The translations under genes were made by a program, and so were the position numbers. 64,000 nucleotides of DNA from Pseudomonas sp. 10-1B (lineage in GTDB: Bacteria > Pseudomonadota > Gammaproteobacteria > Pseudomonadales > Pseudomonadaceae): positions 1 through 64,000 of the forward strand of contig NZ_JYKS01000031.1 of assembly GCF_000935045.1 (NCBI RefSeq), read 5' to 3'. A model generated the notes under the pieces. That model was not told the origin of the DNA, ran no database searches, and saw nothing but the letters and a program-made list of their open reading frames with translations. Position 1 is the first letter of the stretch. Each line of letters begins with the position of its first letter. Below, one piece after another: positions 47,012 to 55,233 of this stretch.

Positions 47012-48391
47012 ATGGCCTTGGACATCATTGTTGTAATGATCTACACCGCCGGCATGCTCGGGCTTGGCTGGTATGGCATGCGGCGCGCGAAAACCCATGA
47101 GGACTATCTGGTGGCCGGGCGCAACCTCGGCCCGGTCCTGTACATGGGTACCATGGCCACCACCGTGCTCGGTGGCGCGTCCACCGTCGGCACCGTGCGC
47201 CTGGGCTATGTCCACGGCATCTCCGGTTTCTGGCTGTGCGCGGCCCTGGGCCTGGGCATCATCGCCATCAACCTGTTCCTGGCCAAACCGTTGCTGCGCC
47301 TGCGCATCTTCACCGTGACCCAGGTGCTGGAGCAGCGCTACAACCCGACCGCACGCCAGGCCAGCGCCGTAATCATGCTGGCTTACGCGCTGATGATCGG
47401 CGTCACCTCGACCCTGGCCATGGCCACCGTATTGCAGGTGCTGCTGGACCTGCCGTTCTGGGCCTCGCTGCTGCTCGGCGGCGGTGTGGTGGTGCTGTAC
47501 TCCACCATTGGCGGCATGTGGTCGCTGACCCTGACCGACATCGTCCAGTTCGTGATCAAGACCGTCGGCCTGATGTTCATCCTGCTGCCGGTGTGCCTGT
47601 ACAAGGCCGGTGGCTGGGACACCCTGGTGGCCAAGCTGCCGGCGGCCAGCTTCCAGCTGACCACCATCGGCTGGGACACCATCATCACCTACTTCCTGAT
47701 CTACTTCTTCGGCATCCTCATCGGCCAGGACATCTGGCAGCGGGTGTTCACTGCCCGTGACGAGAAGGTTTGCCAACGTGCCGGTACCACCGCTGGTGTG
47801 TACTGCGTGCTGTACGGCCTGGCCTGCGCTGCGATCGGCATGGCCGCACACGTGCTGATGCCCGACCTGGCCAACCCGAACAATGCCTTTGCCGAGATGA
47901 TCAAGACCACCCTGCCCGATGGCATCCGTGGCCTGCTGATGGCAGCGGCCCTGGCGGCGATGATGTCCACCGCCAGTGCCGGCCTGCTGGCCGCGTCCAC
48001 CACCGTGACCGAAGACCTGCTGCCCAAGCTGCGCGGTGGCAAGCAATCGAGCCTGGGTATCAGCCGTCTGTTCACCCTGCTCACCGGGCTGGTGGTGCTG
48101 GGTATCGCGCTGATGGTGAACGATGTGATCAACGCCCTGACCCTGGCCTACAACCTGCTGGTCGGCGGCATGCTGATCCCGCTGATCGGGGCGATTTTCT
48201 GGAAGCGCGCGACCACCGCCGGGGCCATCGCCAGCATGTCGCTGGGCTTTGCCACCGCGCTGCTGTTCATGTTCAAGGATGGTCTGGAGGCTAACACGCC
48301 GATCTATTACAGCCTGGCGGTTGGGCTGGTGAGCTTTGTGGTGGTAAGCCTGATGTCGCGTAAATCGGCGGCTGCGGTGAAGCTGGCCTGA
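47012..48391 (+). CDS. Sodium:solute symporter (SSS family), probable guanidinobutyrate uptake
   Basis: This 459-aa carrier has 12-13 membrane helices of the LeuT-like SSS family (MALDIIVVMIYTAGMLGLGW start; GATTVLGGASTVGT-type segment near 55). ATG 47012 has GGAG. It lies after gbuA and resembles PA1418, so it probably imports 4-guanidinobutyrate or a related guanidino compound with sodium. The two genes are separated by a REP pair, and there is a terminator-like pair after it too. Confidence 0.82.
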   Translation: MALDIIVVMIYTAGMLGLGWYGMRRAKTHEDYLVAGRNLGPVLYMGTMATTVLGGASTVGTVRLGYVHGISGFWLCAALGLGIIAINLFLAKPLLRLRIFTVTQVLEQRYNPTARQASAVIMLAYALMIGVTSTLAMATVLQVLLDLPFWASLLLGGGVVVLYSTIGGMWSLTLTDIVQFVIKTVGLMFILLPVCLYKAGGWDTLVAKLPAASFQLTTIGWDTIITYFLIYFFGILIGQDIWQRVFTARDEKVCQRAGTTAGVYCVLYGLACAAIGMAAHVLMPDLANPNNAFAEMIKTTLPDGIRGLLMAAALAAMMSTASAGLLAASTTVTEDLLPKLRGGKQSSLGISRLFTLLTGLVVLGIALMVNDVINALTLAYNLLVGGMLIPLIGAIFWKRATTAGAIASMSLGFATALLFMFKDGLEANTPIYYSLAVGLVSFVVVSLMSRKSAAAVKLA

Positions 48392-48411
48392 TAGAGCTCG
48401 GCCGCCTGTAC

Positions 48412-48487
48412 TGGCCTCTTCGCGGGCAAGCCCGCTCCTACAATGGAATACGCCCCCTGTAGGAGCGGGCTTGCCCGCGAAGAGGCC
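48412..48487. repeat. REP pair (type A BIME)
   Basis: Inverted REP copies lie at 48412-48442 and 48457-48487. The outer flanks (CCTGTACTGGCCTCTTCG and its complement) extend the symmetry to about 40 bp per arm. It lies between the symporter gene and the small gene on the minus strand. Confidence 0.87.
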
Positions 48488-48518
48488 AGTACAGGCAACA
48501 GATTTTCTTCAGACACAA

Positions 48519-48554
48519 AAAGGCCGCTGTATCCATCCAGATACAGCGGCCTTT
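48519..48554 (-). terminator. Strong bidirectional terminator after the small PA1414-like gene
   Basis: AAAGGCCGCTGTATC (48519-48533) and its exact complement (48540-48554) form a perfect 15-bp stem with a 6-nt loop. On the minus strand it runs into TTTTTG. It ends the small gene just upstream. Confidence 0.88.
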
Positions 48555-48569
48555 GTCCTTATCAGCGAC

Positions 48570-48698
48570 TCAGCGACGACGCGGTTGGCGTTTGCGCTGC
48601 TCTTCATCAGTCGGGATCGGCACCGGCTGCAAGGGTGGTGGAATCAGCCCCAGGGCGACAGCCAGGTCGTGGAGCCAGTTGGACAGTGGTTTATTCAT
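48570..48698 (-). CDS. 42-aa PA1414-like small protein or sRNA locus
   Basis: ATG 48698 has AAGGGGG six bases upstream and opens 42 codons: MNKPLSNWLHDLAVALG, then a proline-rich middle (IPPPLQPVPIPTDEEQ) and a basic QPRRR end. A perfect terminator follows, and an Anr/FNR box lies 115-128 bp upstream of the ATG. The protein pattern looks like the family called PA1414 in Pseudomonas, next to the gbu genes there too. In P. aeruginosa the PA1414 transcript is known, as I recall it, as an oxygen-controlled sRNA (SicX). Protein, RNA or both could be the product. Confidence 0.6.
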   Translation of the reverse strand: MNKPLSNWLHDLAVALGLIPPPLQPVPIPTDEEQRKRQPRRR

Positions 48699-48812
48699 AG
48701 TGCCCCCTTGACGGGTCAGCCTCACGGCGAATCAATCCTGCGATGCTTCATACAGATCATAGCCCGATGTCCTGTATTACGCATGCCTCTACTCTTACAG
48801 ATAAGGGCCATT

Positions 48813-48826
48813 TTGACGCGGATCAA
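48813..48826 (-). promoter_or_regulatory. Anr/FNR box upstream of the PA1414-like gene
   Basis: TTGAC-N4-ATCAA matches TTGAT-N4-ATCAA at 9 of 10 positions. Its centre is 121 bp upstream of the small gene's ATG, and it overlaps the stop codon of the frameshifted LysR gene (48823-48825). The downstream -10 is not obvious. Confidence 0.6.
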
Positions 48827-49721
48827 GCCGAACCGGCGCATTCCGACGATTGGTTAATCGTTTCGCTTTGTTGCAGGTCGATCCACGCCTGCAGATTCGC
48901 CCCGCGCATGCCCTGGCGCCACATCAACCAGGTGACTGCCTGATCGAACGGCGCCTGCAAGCGATGCACCCGCACCCGGTCGCGCCCGGGCAGGCTGTCG
49001 AGCATCGACTGCGCCATCATGGCCACCCCCGCACCAGCGATCACGCAGGCCAGCATGCTCTGGTACGACTCGATCTCCATCACCCGGCCCATGGGCGTAT
49101 GAGCATGGGCATACCAGGCCTCCAGGCGCATGCGGTACGAGCAGCCCTGGCGGAAGGTGAATACCGCCTTGCCCGCGACATCCTTGGCGCTGTGCACTGC
49201 CGGGTGCTCGGGGCTGGTGATCAGTACCAATTGCTCATCGCACAGCGGCACGCCATCCAGGCCGGCCAGGCTCAGTGGCCCATCCACCAAGGCAGCATCC
49301 AGGCTGTGGCTGAGCAAGCCTTCGAGCAGCTCGCCACTGGGCGCTGCGCGCACCTGCAGGTTCACTGCCGGGTAAGCCTGGTGATAGCGCGCCAGCAACG
49401 CCGGCAAATGGATCGCCGCCGTGCTGTACATGGTCCCCAACACAAAATCGCCGGCCGGCTGGCCGCCCCGCACGGCCGCCAGCGCCTCGTCACGCAAGGC
49501 CGCCATGCGGTTGGCGTAGTCCAGCAGCACCTTGCCTGCTGGTGATAGCTGCAAACGCTGGCGCTCGCGCAGGAACAGCTCGACACCCAATTGCTCCTCC
49601 AGTTGGCGCAGGCGCGTCGATAGGTTCGACGGCACCCGATGCAGGCGCTCGGCGGCACGGTAATGGACCCCTCCTCGGCAACCGCCTGGAAGATACGCAG
49701 TTGGCTGAACTCCACGAGCAT
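48823..49721 (-). pseudogene. LysR-family regulator gene with a one-base frameshift
   Basis: The start MLVEFSQLRIFQAVAEEGSIT (49721 downward) is a normal LysR N-terminus. The rest (RAAERLHRVPSNLSTRLRQL to AGSA) is in another frame. One G is missing from a GGG run at about 49659-49660 (expected ACCCGTGCC on the minus strand, seen ACCGTGCC), inside the HTH. Restoring it would give an intact protein of about 299 aa. It is either a recent null allele or a sequencing error; the rest of the gene shows no decay. It is divergent from a YbfB-type MFS gene. Confidence 0.78.
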
Positions 49722-49752
49722 TCTCCAAAACAGAACAACTTGATCATCATTA

Positions 49753-49767
49753 TTCAATTTTATTGAA
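49753..49767. promoter_or_regulatory. LysR-type T-N11-A palindrome
   Basis: TTCAAT-ttt-ATTGAA is a perfect inverted repeat containing TCAATTTTATTGA (T-N11-A). It lies between the LysR gene and the divergent MFS gene, 55 bp upstream of the latter. Confidence 0.5.
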
Positions 49768-49822
49768 AACTAAAGCGCCCTAACCTGCCAGTCATCGCTT
49801 ATATCCGCGCAGGAGACCTGTC

Positions 49823-50989
49823 ATGTCGCCACTCATTCAACTGCTGGCCAGCGCCGTGGCGCTGATGATGGCCATGGGCATCGGCCGCTTCGCCCTCACC
49901 CCGCAGTTGCCGCAACTGATCGCCGAAGGCCAGTTCGACCTGACGGTCGCCGGGCTGGTCGCAGCAGCCAACTACCTGGGCTATTTCGTCGGTGCGGTGG
50001 ACGCCATGTTCGCCCGCTCAGCAGGCCAGGTGCGCCTGCGCCTGCAGGGTGGGCTGTGGCTGTGCGTGCTGCTGACCCTGGCCTCATGGGCCGCCGACGG
50101 GTTCTGGGGCCACCTGCTGCTGCGCTTTGGCACCGGCGTGGCCAGTGCCTGGGTGCTGGTGATGATCACCAGCCTCAGCCAGCAGTTGGCCACTGCCCAC
50201 AACCGCCAGCGCCTGGGTGCCTTGGTGTTCGCCGGGCCTGGGCTGGGTATCGCCGTGACCGGCCTGCTGGCACTCATGGCGCACTTGCTGGGGCTGGGCT
50301 CGGCGGCGCTGTGGCTGATCTATGCCGTGGCTGCACTGGCGATGCTGCTGGCCGCCCGGCCTTGGCTGCCACAGGCACTGCAAGCGGCACCCGCCCCAGC
50401 ACGGCACGGTCCCACCCGCAGTGTCGGTATCGGCCGCCTCGGGTTGGTATATGCGCTGTACGGGGTGGGCTACATCCTGCCGGCGACATTCCTGTCACAG
50501 ATGGCCAACCAGCAGTTCCACGGGCAGTGGCTGGCCGACCTGTTCTGGCCGTCGTTCGGCCTGGCGGCGGCGCTGGGTGTGCTGTTGGTGAGCCTGCGGC
50601 GCGGCGGCCGCACCTCGGCCTGGCTGGCCGCTACCCTGTGGCTACAAGGGCTGGGTGTGCTGGCTTGCCTGATGGGCGGGGGTGTCGGGCTGGCGCTGGG
50701 CGTGGTGCTGTGCGGCGGGCCGTTCCTGGCCTGTATGCAATTGGTGATGCAGCGCTCGCGGGAGCTGGCGCCGCATGCTACGCAGCGCAATGCCGGGCTG
50801 CTGACGGCGTGTTTTGCCCTGGGGCAGTTGAGCGGGCCGCTGCTGGCGGCGCTCAGCAGCCATTACAGCGGTGGGTTGCAGCCGGCGCTGATGGTGGCGG
50901 CGGGCGGGTTGGGGGTGGCTGGGGGGTTGGTGCTGATTACCAGCGGAGCACAACAGGTGGGTGCCTGTCAGGCCAGGATTACACCCTGA
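49823..50989 (+). CDS. YbfB/YjiJ-family MFS transporter
   Basis: This 388-aa carrier has about 12 helices and the YbfB/YjiJ pattern near the start (MAMGIGRFALTPQLPQLI, ANYLGYFVGAV). AGGAGA precedes the ATG. Substrate unknown. It is divergent from the frameshifted LysR gene, its probable regulator, with a T-N11-A palindrome between them. A collapsed REP hairpin follows. Confidence 0.82.
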   Translation: MSPLIQLLASAVALMMAMGIGRFALTPQLPQLIAEGQFDLTVAGLVAAANYLGYFVGAVDAMFARSAGQVRLRLQGGLWLCVLLTLASWAADGFWGHLLLRFGTGVASAWVLVMITSLSQQLATAHNRQRLGALVFAGPGLGIAVTGLLALMAHLLGLGSAALWLIYAVAALAMLLAARPWLPQALQAAPAPARHGPTRSVGIGRLGLVYALYGVGYILPATFLSQMANQQFHGQWLADLFWPSFGLAAALGVLLVSLRRGGRTSAWLAATLWLQGLGVLACLMGGGVGLALGVVLCGGPFLACMQLVMQRSRELAPHATQRNAGLLTACFALGQLSGPLLAALSSHYSGGLQPALMVAAGGLGVAGGLVLITSGAQQVGACQARITP

Positions 50990-51006
50990 ATTTTGATTGT
51001 CTGATC

Positions 51007-51042
51007 CGGCCTCTTCGCGGGTTCACCCGCGAAGAGGCCGGG
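51007..51042. repeat. Collapsed REP palindrome
   Basis: CCGGCCTCTTCGCGGG and its exact complement are separated by only a few bases (TTCA), giving a near-perfect 36-bp palindrome. It looks like a REP pair that lost its inner part. Confidence 0.8.
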
Positions 51043-51054
51043 CCAGGCAATACA

Positions 51055-51981
51055 TCACCCGACCAACCGCCGCAGTTGCTGCTTCACCCAAGGCTCGGCA
51101 CTCACCAGGATCACCCCCAGCAGCACCATCAACGCCCCGACCACGAAGTTTACGCTCAGCGGCTCATCCAGCAACAACACACCAAAGGTCACCCCGAACA
51201 GCGGGGTGATGAACGAGAATACCGCCAGGTTCGACGCCAGGTACTTGCGCAGCAGCCAGAACCAGGTCAGGTAGCTGATGAACGACACCACAATACCCTG
51301 GAACAGCACGCTGCCCATCGCCAGCGGGGTCAGCGACACCGCACCGATCTGCCCGCTGAGCAGGGCAATCAGCAACAGCCCGGCAAAGCCGACCGCCAAC
51401 TGATAGAACAAGGTCAAGGTCGCCGGCGCTTCCGAAAGCCGCGAGCAACGCACCACCACGGTGGTCGCGCCCCAAGCCAGCCCGGCGATCACGCCAAAGG
51501 CGTCGCCCAGCAAGGTACGGCCATCCATGTGCTCGAAAGACATGCCGCCGGCAAAGGCCATGGCAATGCCACCGAAGGCCAGCAGAATTCCCAACCATTG
51601 CAGCAGCCGCAAGCGCTCACTGGGCAGCCGGAAATGCAGGCCCAACGCGGTGAATACCGGGGCGGTATAGAGGAACACCGACATATGCGCCGCCGACGTC
51701 AGCTTCAGGCCCTCGGCAATGAACAGGAATTCCACGCCGAACAGCCCGCCTGCCACCAACCCGGCGCGCCAGGTGCTGCCGACCTGCTCCCAGCCCCCAC
51801 GCCAGCACAGCATCAGGCCCACCAGCACGGCAGCGATGCCATTGCGCAGGGCTGCCTGCATCACCGGGGCGATGTCGACTGCAGCGGTCTTGATCAGTAC
51901 CTGCTGGCAGCCCCAGATCAGGCACAGCGCCAGCATCACCTGGAAGGCGAAGGCGTCAGGGTTCTTGCGGACCGCACTCAT
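51055..51981 (-). CDS. EamA/DMT-family transporter
   Basis: This 308-aa protein has ten membrane helices in two EamA repeats (LCLIWGCQQVLIKTAAV, PLFGVTFGVLLLDEPLS). Substrate is unknown. The ribosome site before ATG 51981 is weak. It is convergent with the MFS gene across the REP palindrome. Confidence 0.8.
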   Translation of the reverse strand: MSAVRKNPDAFAFQVMLALCLIWGCQQVLIKTAAVDIAPVMQAALRNGIAAVLVGLMLCWRGGWEQVGSTWRAGLVAGGLFGVEFLFIAEGLKLTSAAHMSVFLYTAPVFTALGLHFRLPSERLRLLQWLGILLAFGGIAMAFAGGMSFEHMDGRTLLGDAFGVIAGLAWGATTVVVRCSRLSEAPATLTLFYQLAVGFAGLLLIALLSGQIGAVSLTPLAMGSVLFQGIVVSFISYLTWFWLLRKYLASNLAVFSFITPLFGVTFGVLLLDEPLSVNFVVGALMVLLGVILVSAEPWVKQQLRRLVG

Positions 51982-52086
51982 GGGCGGGCCTGTGGGGTAG
52001 TCATTGGCATGGCAAGGGCTCGGCAGCGTTCAGGAACTACCGATTATCGGTTTTCCATGGCCGCCCTTGCCAGCCTCAAAACGACA

Positions 52087-52482
52087 TCAAGCGATCTGGG
52101 CCTTCGCCGACACCTGCTCGAAAGTGGTCTCATCCAGCGCATCTTCCTGCTCATCCAGCACCTGGCGCGGGTGCTCGAAGCCGGGGATGCTGCTGTCGAT
52201 CAGGCTCATCAGGCGCGAACCACGTTCGGTCAGCACGAAATTTTCGCCATTGCCGCCGTCTTCTTCGGCTCGGCTTTCGATGAAGCCGCGCTCGAACAGC
52301 AGCTTCTCATACTCGCAAGCACGGGTTTTCAGGTGGTCCAGGTCGCCCACCGGATCTCCCTTGGCGGCCAGTGCCGCGGCGTGCTGCTCGGCATAGGGGC
52401 GTGGCGTGAAGCTGTGACCGGCGCCGTTCTGCACCTCGTGCAACAAGCGTTCGATCAGGTCCCAGTCGTAGGCGATGCTCAT
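52087..52482 (-). CDS. DUF2513-like protein
   Basis: This 131-aa protein starts MSIAYDWDLIERLLHEVQ and has a winged-helix-like section (LDHLKTRACEYEKLLFERGFIESR, NFVLTERGSRLM). The WDLI...LLERGFI...LTxxG pattern suggests DUF2513, a family often found on mobile DNA and near toxin-antitoxin genes. ATG 52482 has AGGAG nine bases upstream. Its function is unknown. It precedes the brnTA pair on the same strand. Confidence 0.6.
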   Translation of the reverse strand: MSIAYDWDLIERLLHEVQNGAGHSFTPRPYAEQHAAALAAKGDPVGDLDHLKTRACEYEKLLFERGFIESRAEEDGGNGENFVLTERGSRLMSLIDSSIPGFEHPRQVLDEQEDALDETTFEQVSAKAQIA

Positions 52483-52559
52483 GGCTACGGGCTCCTGCTG
52501 TGGACGGAAGGGGTACACAGGTTGGGACCTGCCGGCATTGCCGGGCGTTCCGAAAGATC

Positions 52560-52814
52560 TCAGCGCTGGCGTTGTTGCGCTTGCATGTACTGCCGCAGCA
52601 ACTGGTTTATCCGGGTCTGGTAGCCGCTGCCCTGCTCTTTGAACCAGGCTAGGACATCGGAGTCCAGGCGAATGGTCACCGTCTGCTTTGCCGGAACGCG
52701 CAGTTCGGCCTGGCGAAAAAAGTCCTGGTCCAGCTCTGGGATATCCGAAGTGTCGATATCCTTGTCGTCCTGTCGAGCCAGGCGGCTCCAGTCAGTTCTC
52801 GATGATTTGGTCAT
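52560..52814 (-). CDS. brnA: BrnA antitoxin
   Basis: This 84-aa antitoxin has the BrnA pattern: an acidic N-terminus (DIPELDQDFFRQAEL), then VPAKQTVTIRLDSDVLAWFKEQGSGYQTRINQLLRQYM (motif), a ribbon-helix-helix DNA-binding part. It overlaps brnT by 23 bp, so toxin and antitoxin are coupled, with the toxin first as usual for this family. BrnA neutralises BrnT and represses the operon. ATG 52814 is used. Confidence 0.85.
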   Translation of the reverse strand: MTKSSRTDWSRLARQDDKDIDTSDIPELDQDFFRQAELRVPAKQTVTIRLDSDVLAWFKEQGSGYQTRINQLLRQYMQAQQRQR

Positions 52815-53070
52815 AGTGTCTGGCCTCCCGTTTGGTGGCTTTTCTTGCGGAAATGATACGCACCACCTCACCCCGCCTCTCCGTATACACGACGACGCCA
52901 ATCAGCGCCTTTAGCCATCCGAGGCTGACCCAACGCTCTTCAGCACATCCCACATCCTCATCACGCCGGGTCAGCATGGGATGATTGAACATGTCTGGAA
53001 CGTCGGCAAAGTCGATGCCGTGCTTGCGGATATTGATCTGGTTTTTCGCTTCGTCCCACTCAAAAAACAT
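52792..53070 (-). CDS. brnT: BrnT toxin (ribonuclease)
   Basis: This 92-aa toxin has the BrnT signature FEWDEAKNQINIRKHGIDFAD and RIISARKATKREARHYDQ, related to the RelE-like fold. BrnT is an mRNA interferase neutralised by BrnA. It is the first gene of the pair. No good ribosome site precedes ATG 53070; an imperfect palindrome (53081-53100) lies 11 bp upstream, the likely operator. Confidence 0.88.
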   Translation of the reverse strand: MFFEWDEAKNQINIRKHGIDFADVPDMFNHPMLTRRDEDVGCAEERWVSLGWLKALIGVVVYTERRGEVVRIISARKATKREARHYDQIIEN

Positions 53071-53080
53071 AGGACGCCAT

Positions 53081-53100
53081 GTATTTACAGACGTACATAC
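53081..53100. promoter_or_regulatory. brnTA operator candidate
   Basis: GTATTTAC (53081-53088) and GTACATAC (53093-53100) are inverted with one mismatch around AGAC. It lies 11 bp upstream of brnT, where BrnA or BrnTA would repress. Confidence 0.5.
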
Positions 53101-53285
53101 AGTACTCCCTCTTTTCCACCGAGACTAGAGCGATGCAGCACGCTGCTCAATGGCATTTGAGGCAAATGGATACGCTTCAGAAACGGACTACCGTCACAGT
53201 GGAAATTATCCACCGGTCGCGAGCCCTGAACTTCCCTGCGCCCACAGCCCTCCACCGCGCATAGCCACCGCTGGAGGTAGAAAGG

Positions 53286-53558
53286 ATGAAACCGCTGCTA
53301 CCGATTGCCTGCGCCACCGCCCTGTTCTGCGCCCTGCCCGCCTGGGCCTGCACACCGGAAGAAGCGACGCAGAAACGTGAAGAGCTGGCCGGGTTGGTTA
53401 CCCAGTTGACCGAGCAGAACCCGCAGAAGGCCAAGGAGATCAATGACGAACTTCAGGGGATGGACCTGGGGACGGCGAGCAAGGACTTGCCCGACAAGTG
53501 TCAGTTGATTGACAAGCGGATCAAGGAATTGAAGCAGGCGGAAAAGAAGGCTGAATGA
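53286..53558 (+). CDS. Small secreted helical protein
   Basis: This 90-aa protein has a signal peptide (MKPLLPIACATALFCALPAWA, cleaved before CTPEE) and a helical, charged mature part (EEATQKREELAGLVTQLTEQ) with two cysteines. GGAGG and AAAGG precede the ATG. I do not recognise it for certain; it may be in the DUF5339 group of small periplasmic proteins. It lies alone, convergent with the helicase gene. Confidence 0.7.
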   Translation: MKPLLPIACATALFCALPAWACTPEEATQKREELAGLVTQLTEQNPQKAKEINDELQGMDLGTASKDLPDKCQLIDKRIKELKQAEKKAE

Positions 53559-53583
53559 AGTGGAGCCGTTGAAAGGCGCACTT

Positions 53584-53670
53584 TGTGGGAGCGGGCGTGC
53601 CCGCGAACACCGGCGCAGCCGGTGCCACCCACCGCGTTGGATTCTTCGCGGGCACGCCCGCTCCCACAGA
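53584..53670. repeat. REP pair (type A BIME)
   Basis: Inverted REP cores at 53584-53607 and 53643-53670. The spacer (ACCGGCGCAGCCGGTGCCAC) is the reverse complement of the spacer at 4702-4737 with few changes. Confidence 0.86.
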
Positions 53671-53767
53671 GGCCGCGTCACGCTTACGAATTGAGTTCTC
53701 TGCGCGACAGCGCAGCCCATAGGGCTGGGTGATCTCCCACAAGAACGCGATTGCCTGCAGTATCGCC

Positions 53768-55090
53768 TTACTCAGCCGCAGGCTTGCGCTTTTTCAGCGG
53801 TGCCAGGCCGTCAGCGCTGGCCAGCGGCGCGTTGGCCTTCGGCTTGGCGGTAGGCTTGCGCTTGGCCGCCGTCTTCTTGTCGCCAGACTTCTTCTCGACC
53901 TTCTTCTTCTTGCTGCCGGCCGCCTTGCCCGAGGCCTTGACCTTCTTCGGCCCGCTGTAGGCGCCCTTCACTTCCTTGATCACCCGGCGCTCGAACTGCT
54001 GCTTGAGGTAGCGCTCGATGCTCGACATCAGGTTCCAGTCGTTGTGGGTGATCAGCGAGATCGCCAAGCCTTCGCCACCGGCACGGCCGGTACGGCCCAC
54101 ACGGTGCACGTACTCGTCGCCGCTGCGCGGCATGTCGAAGTTGATCACCAAGTCCAGGCCGTCGATGTCCAGGCCACGGGCCGCCACATCGGTGGCCACC
54201 AGCACCTTGGAGCTGCCCTGCTTGAAGCGCTCGATGGCCAGCTTGCGGTCCTTCTGGTCTTTCTCGCCATGCAGCACGAAAGCCTTCACGTCCTTGGCCA
54301 CCAGGTGGCCATAGATGCGGTCGGCCAGGGCGCGGGTATTGGTGAAGATGATCGCCTTGTCGAAGGTCTCGTTGGCCAACAGCCACTGCACGATCTGCTC
54401 TTTGTGCTGGTCGTGGTCAGCGGTGATGATCTGCTGGCGGGTGCCTTCGGCCAGCTGCGAGACGCTGTTGAGCATCAGGTGCTCAGGGTCTTTGAGCACC
54501 TTGCCGATGATGTCGCGCAGGGCCGCGCCACCGGTGGTGGCGGAGAACAGCAAGGTTTGCTGGCGGTTCTCGCATTCCTTGCACAGGCGCTCCATGTCTT
54601 CGGCGAAGCCCATATCGAGCATGCGGTCGGCTTCGTCGAGGATCAGCACCTGCACGTGGGACAGGTCGAGGTTACCGGCATTGAGTTGCTCCAGCAGGCG
54701 GCCCGGGGTGCCGATCAGCACGTCCGGCACCTTGCGCAGCATGGCGGCCTGCTCCTTGAAGTCTTCGCCACCGGTGACCAGGCCCGACTTGATGTAGGTG
54801 AACTGCGAGAACAGTTGCACCTGCTTGAGGGTCTGCTGGGCCAGTTCGCGGGTTGGCAACAGGATCAGCGCACGAATCTCCACGCGGCGCTCGCGCAGGT
54901 CGACCAGGCGGTTGAGCAGCGGCAGCACGAAGGCCGCGGTCTTGCCGCTGCCGGTCTGTGCGGTCACACGCAGGTCACGCCCTTGCAGGGCCAGGGGGAT
55001 GGCCGCGGCCTGCACCGGGGTTGGCTCGACAAAGTTAAGCTCGGCCACGGCTTTAAGCAGGCGTTCATGCAGGGCGAATTGGGAGAACAC
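53768..55090 (-). CDS. DEAD-box RNA helicase
   Basis: This 440-aa helicase has the Q motif (FVEPTPVQAAAIP), Walker A AQTGSGKT, PTRELAQQ, DEAD in VLILDEADRMLDMGF, SATTGG, and HRVGRTGRAG. The C-terminal tail is basic and low-complexity (KKKKVEKKSGDKK). I take GTG 55090 as the start because GAGG lies eight bases upstream; a TTG at 55123 would add 11 residues without similarity. It probably works in rRNA assembly or cold growth, similar to SrmB or RhlE. Divergent from the mechanosensitive channel gene. Confidence 0.88.
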   Translation of the reverse strand: MFSQFALHERLLKAVAELNFVEPTPVQAAAIPLALQGRDLRVTAQTGSGKTAAFVLPLLNRLVDLRERRVEIRALILLPTRELAQQTLKQVQLFSQFTYIKSGLVTGGEDFKEQAAMLRKVPDVLIGTPGRLLEQLNAGNLDLSHVQVLILDEADRMLDMGFAEDMERLCKECENRQQTLLFSATTGGAALRDIIGKVLKDPEHLMLNSVSQLAEGTRQQIITADHDQHKEQIVQWLLANETFDKAIIFTNTRALADRIYGHLVAKDVKAFVLHGEKDQKDRKLAIERFKQGSSKVLVATDVAARGLDIDGLDLVINFDMPRSGDEYVHRVGRTGRAGGEGLAISLITHNDWNLMSSIERYLKQQFERRVIKEVKGAYSGPKKVKASGKAAGSKKKKVEKKSGDKKTAAKRKPTAKPKANAPLASADGLAPLKKRKPAAE

Positions 55091-55233
55091 GGAGGTAACC
55101 TCAGGCAAGTGCGGGAAATTCAAGTTGCATAGGGTAACGTTTTCTGTCGCTGGAGCCGAATTTCTTTTGGCAACTTTGCTGCTATCCGCGTTCTAATGGC
55201 ACTTCGTTTCGCAAAAAGACTGTAAGCAAGCTT

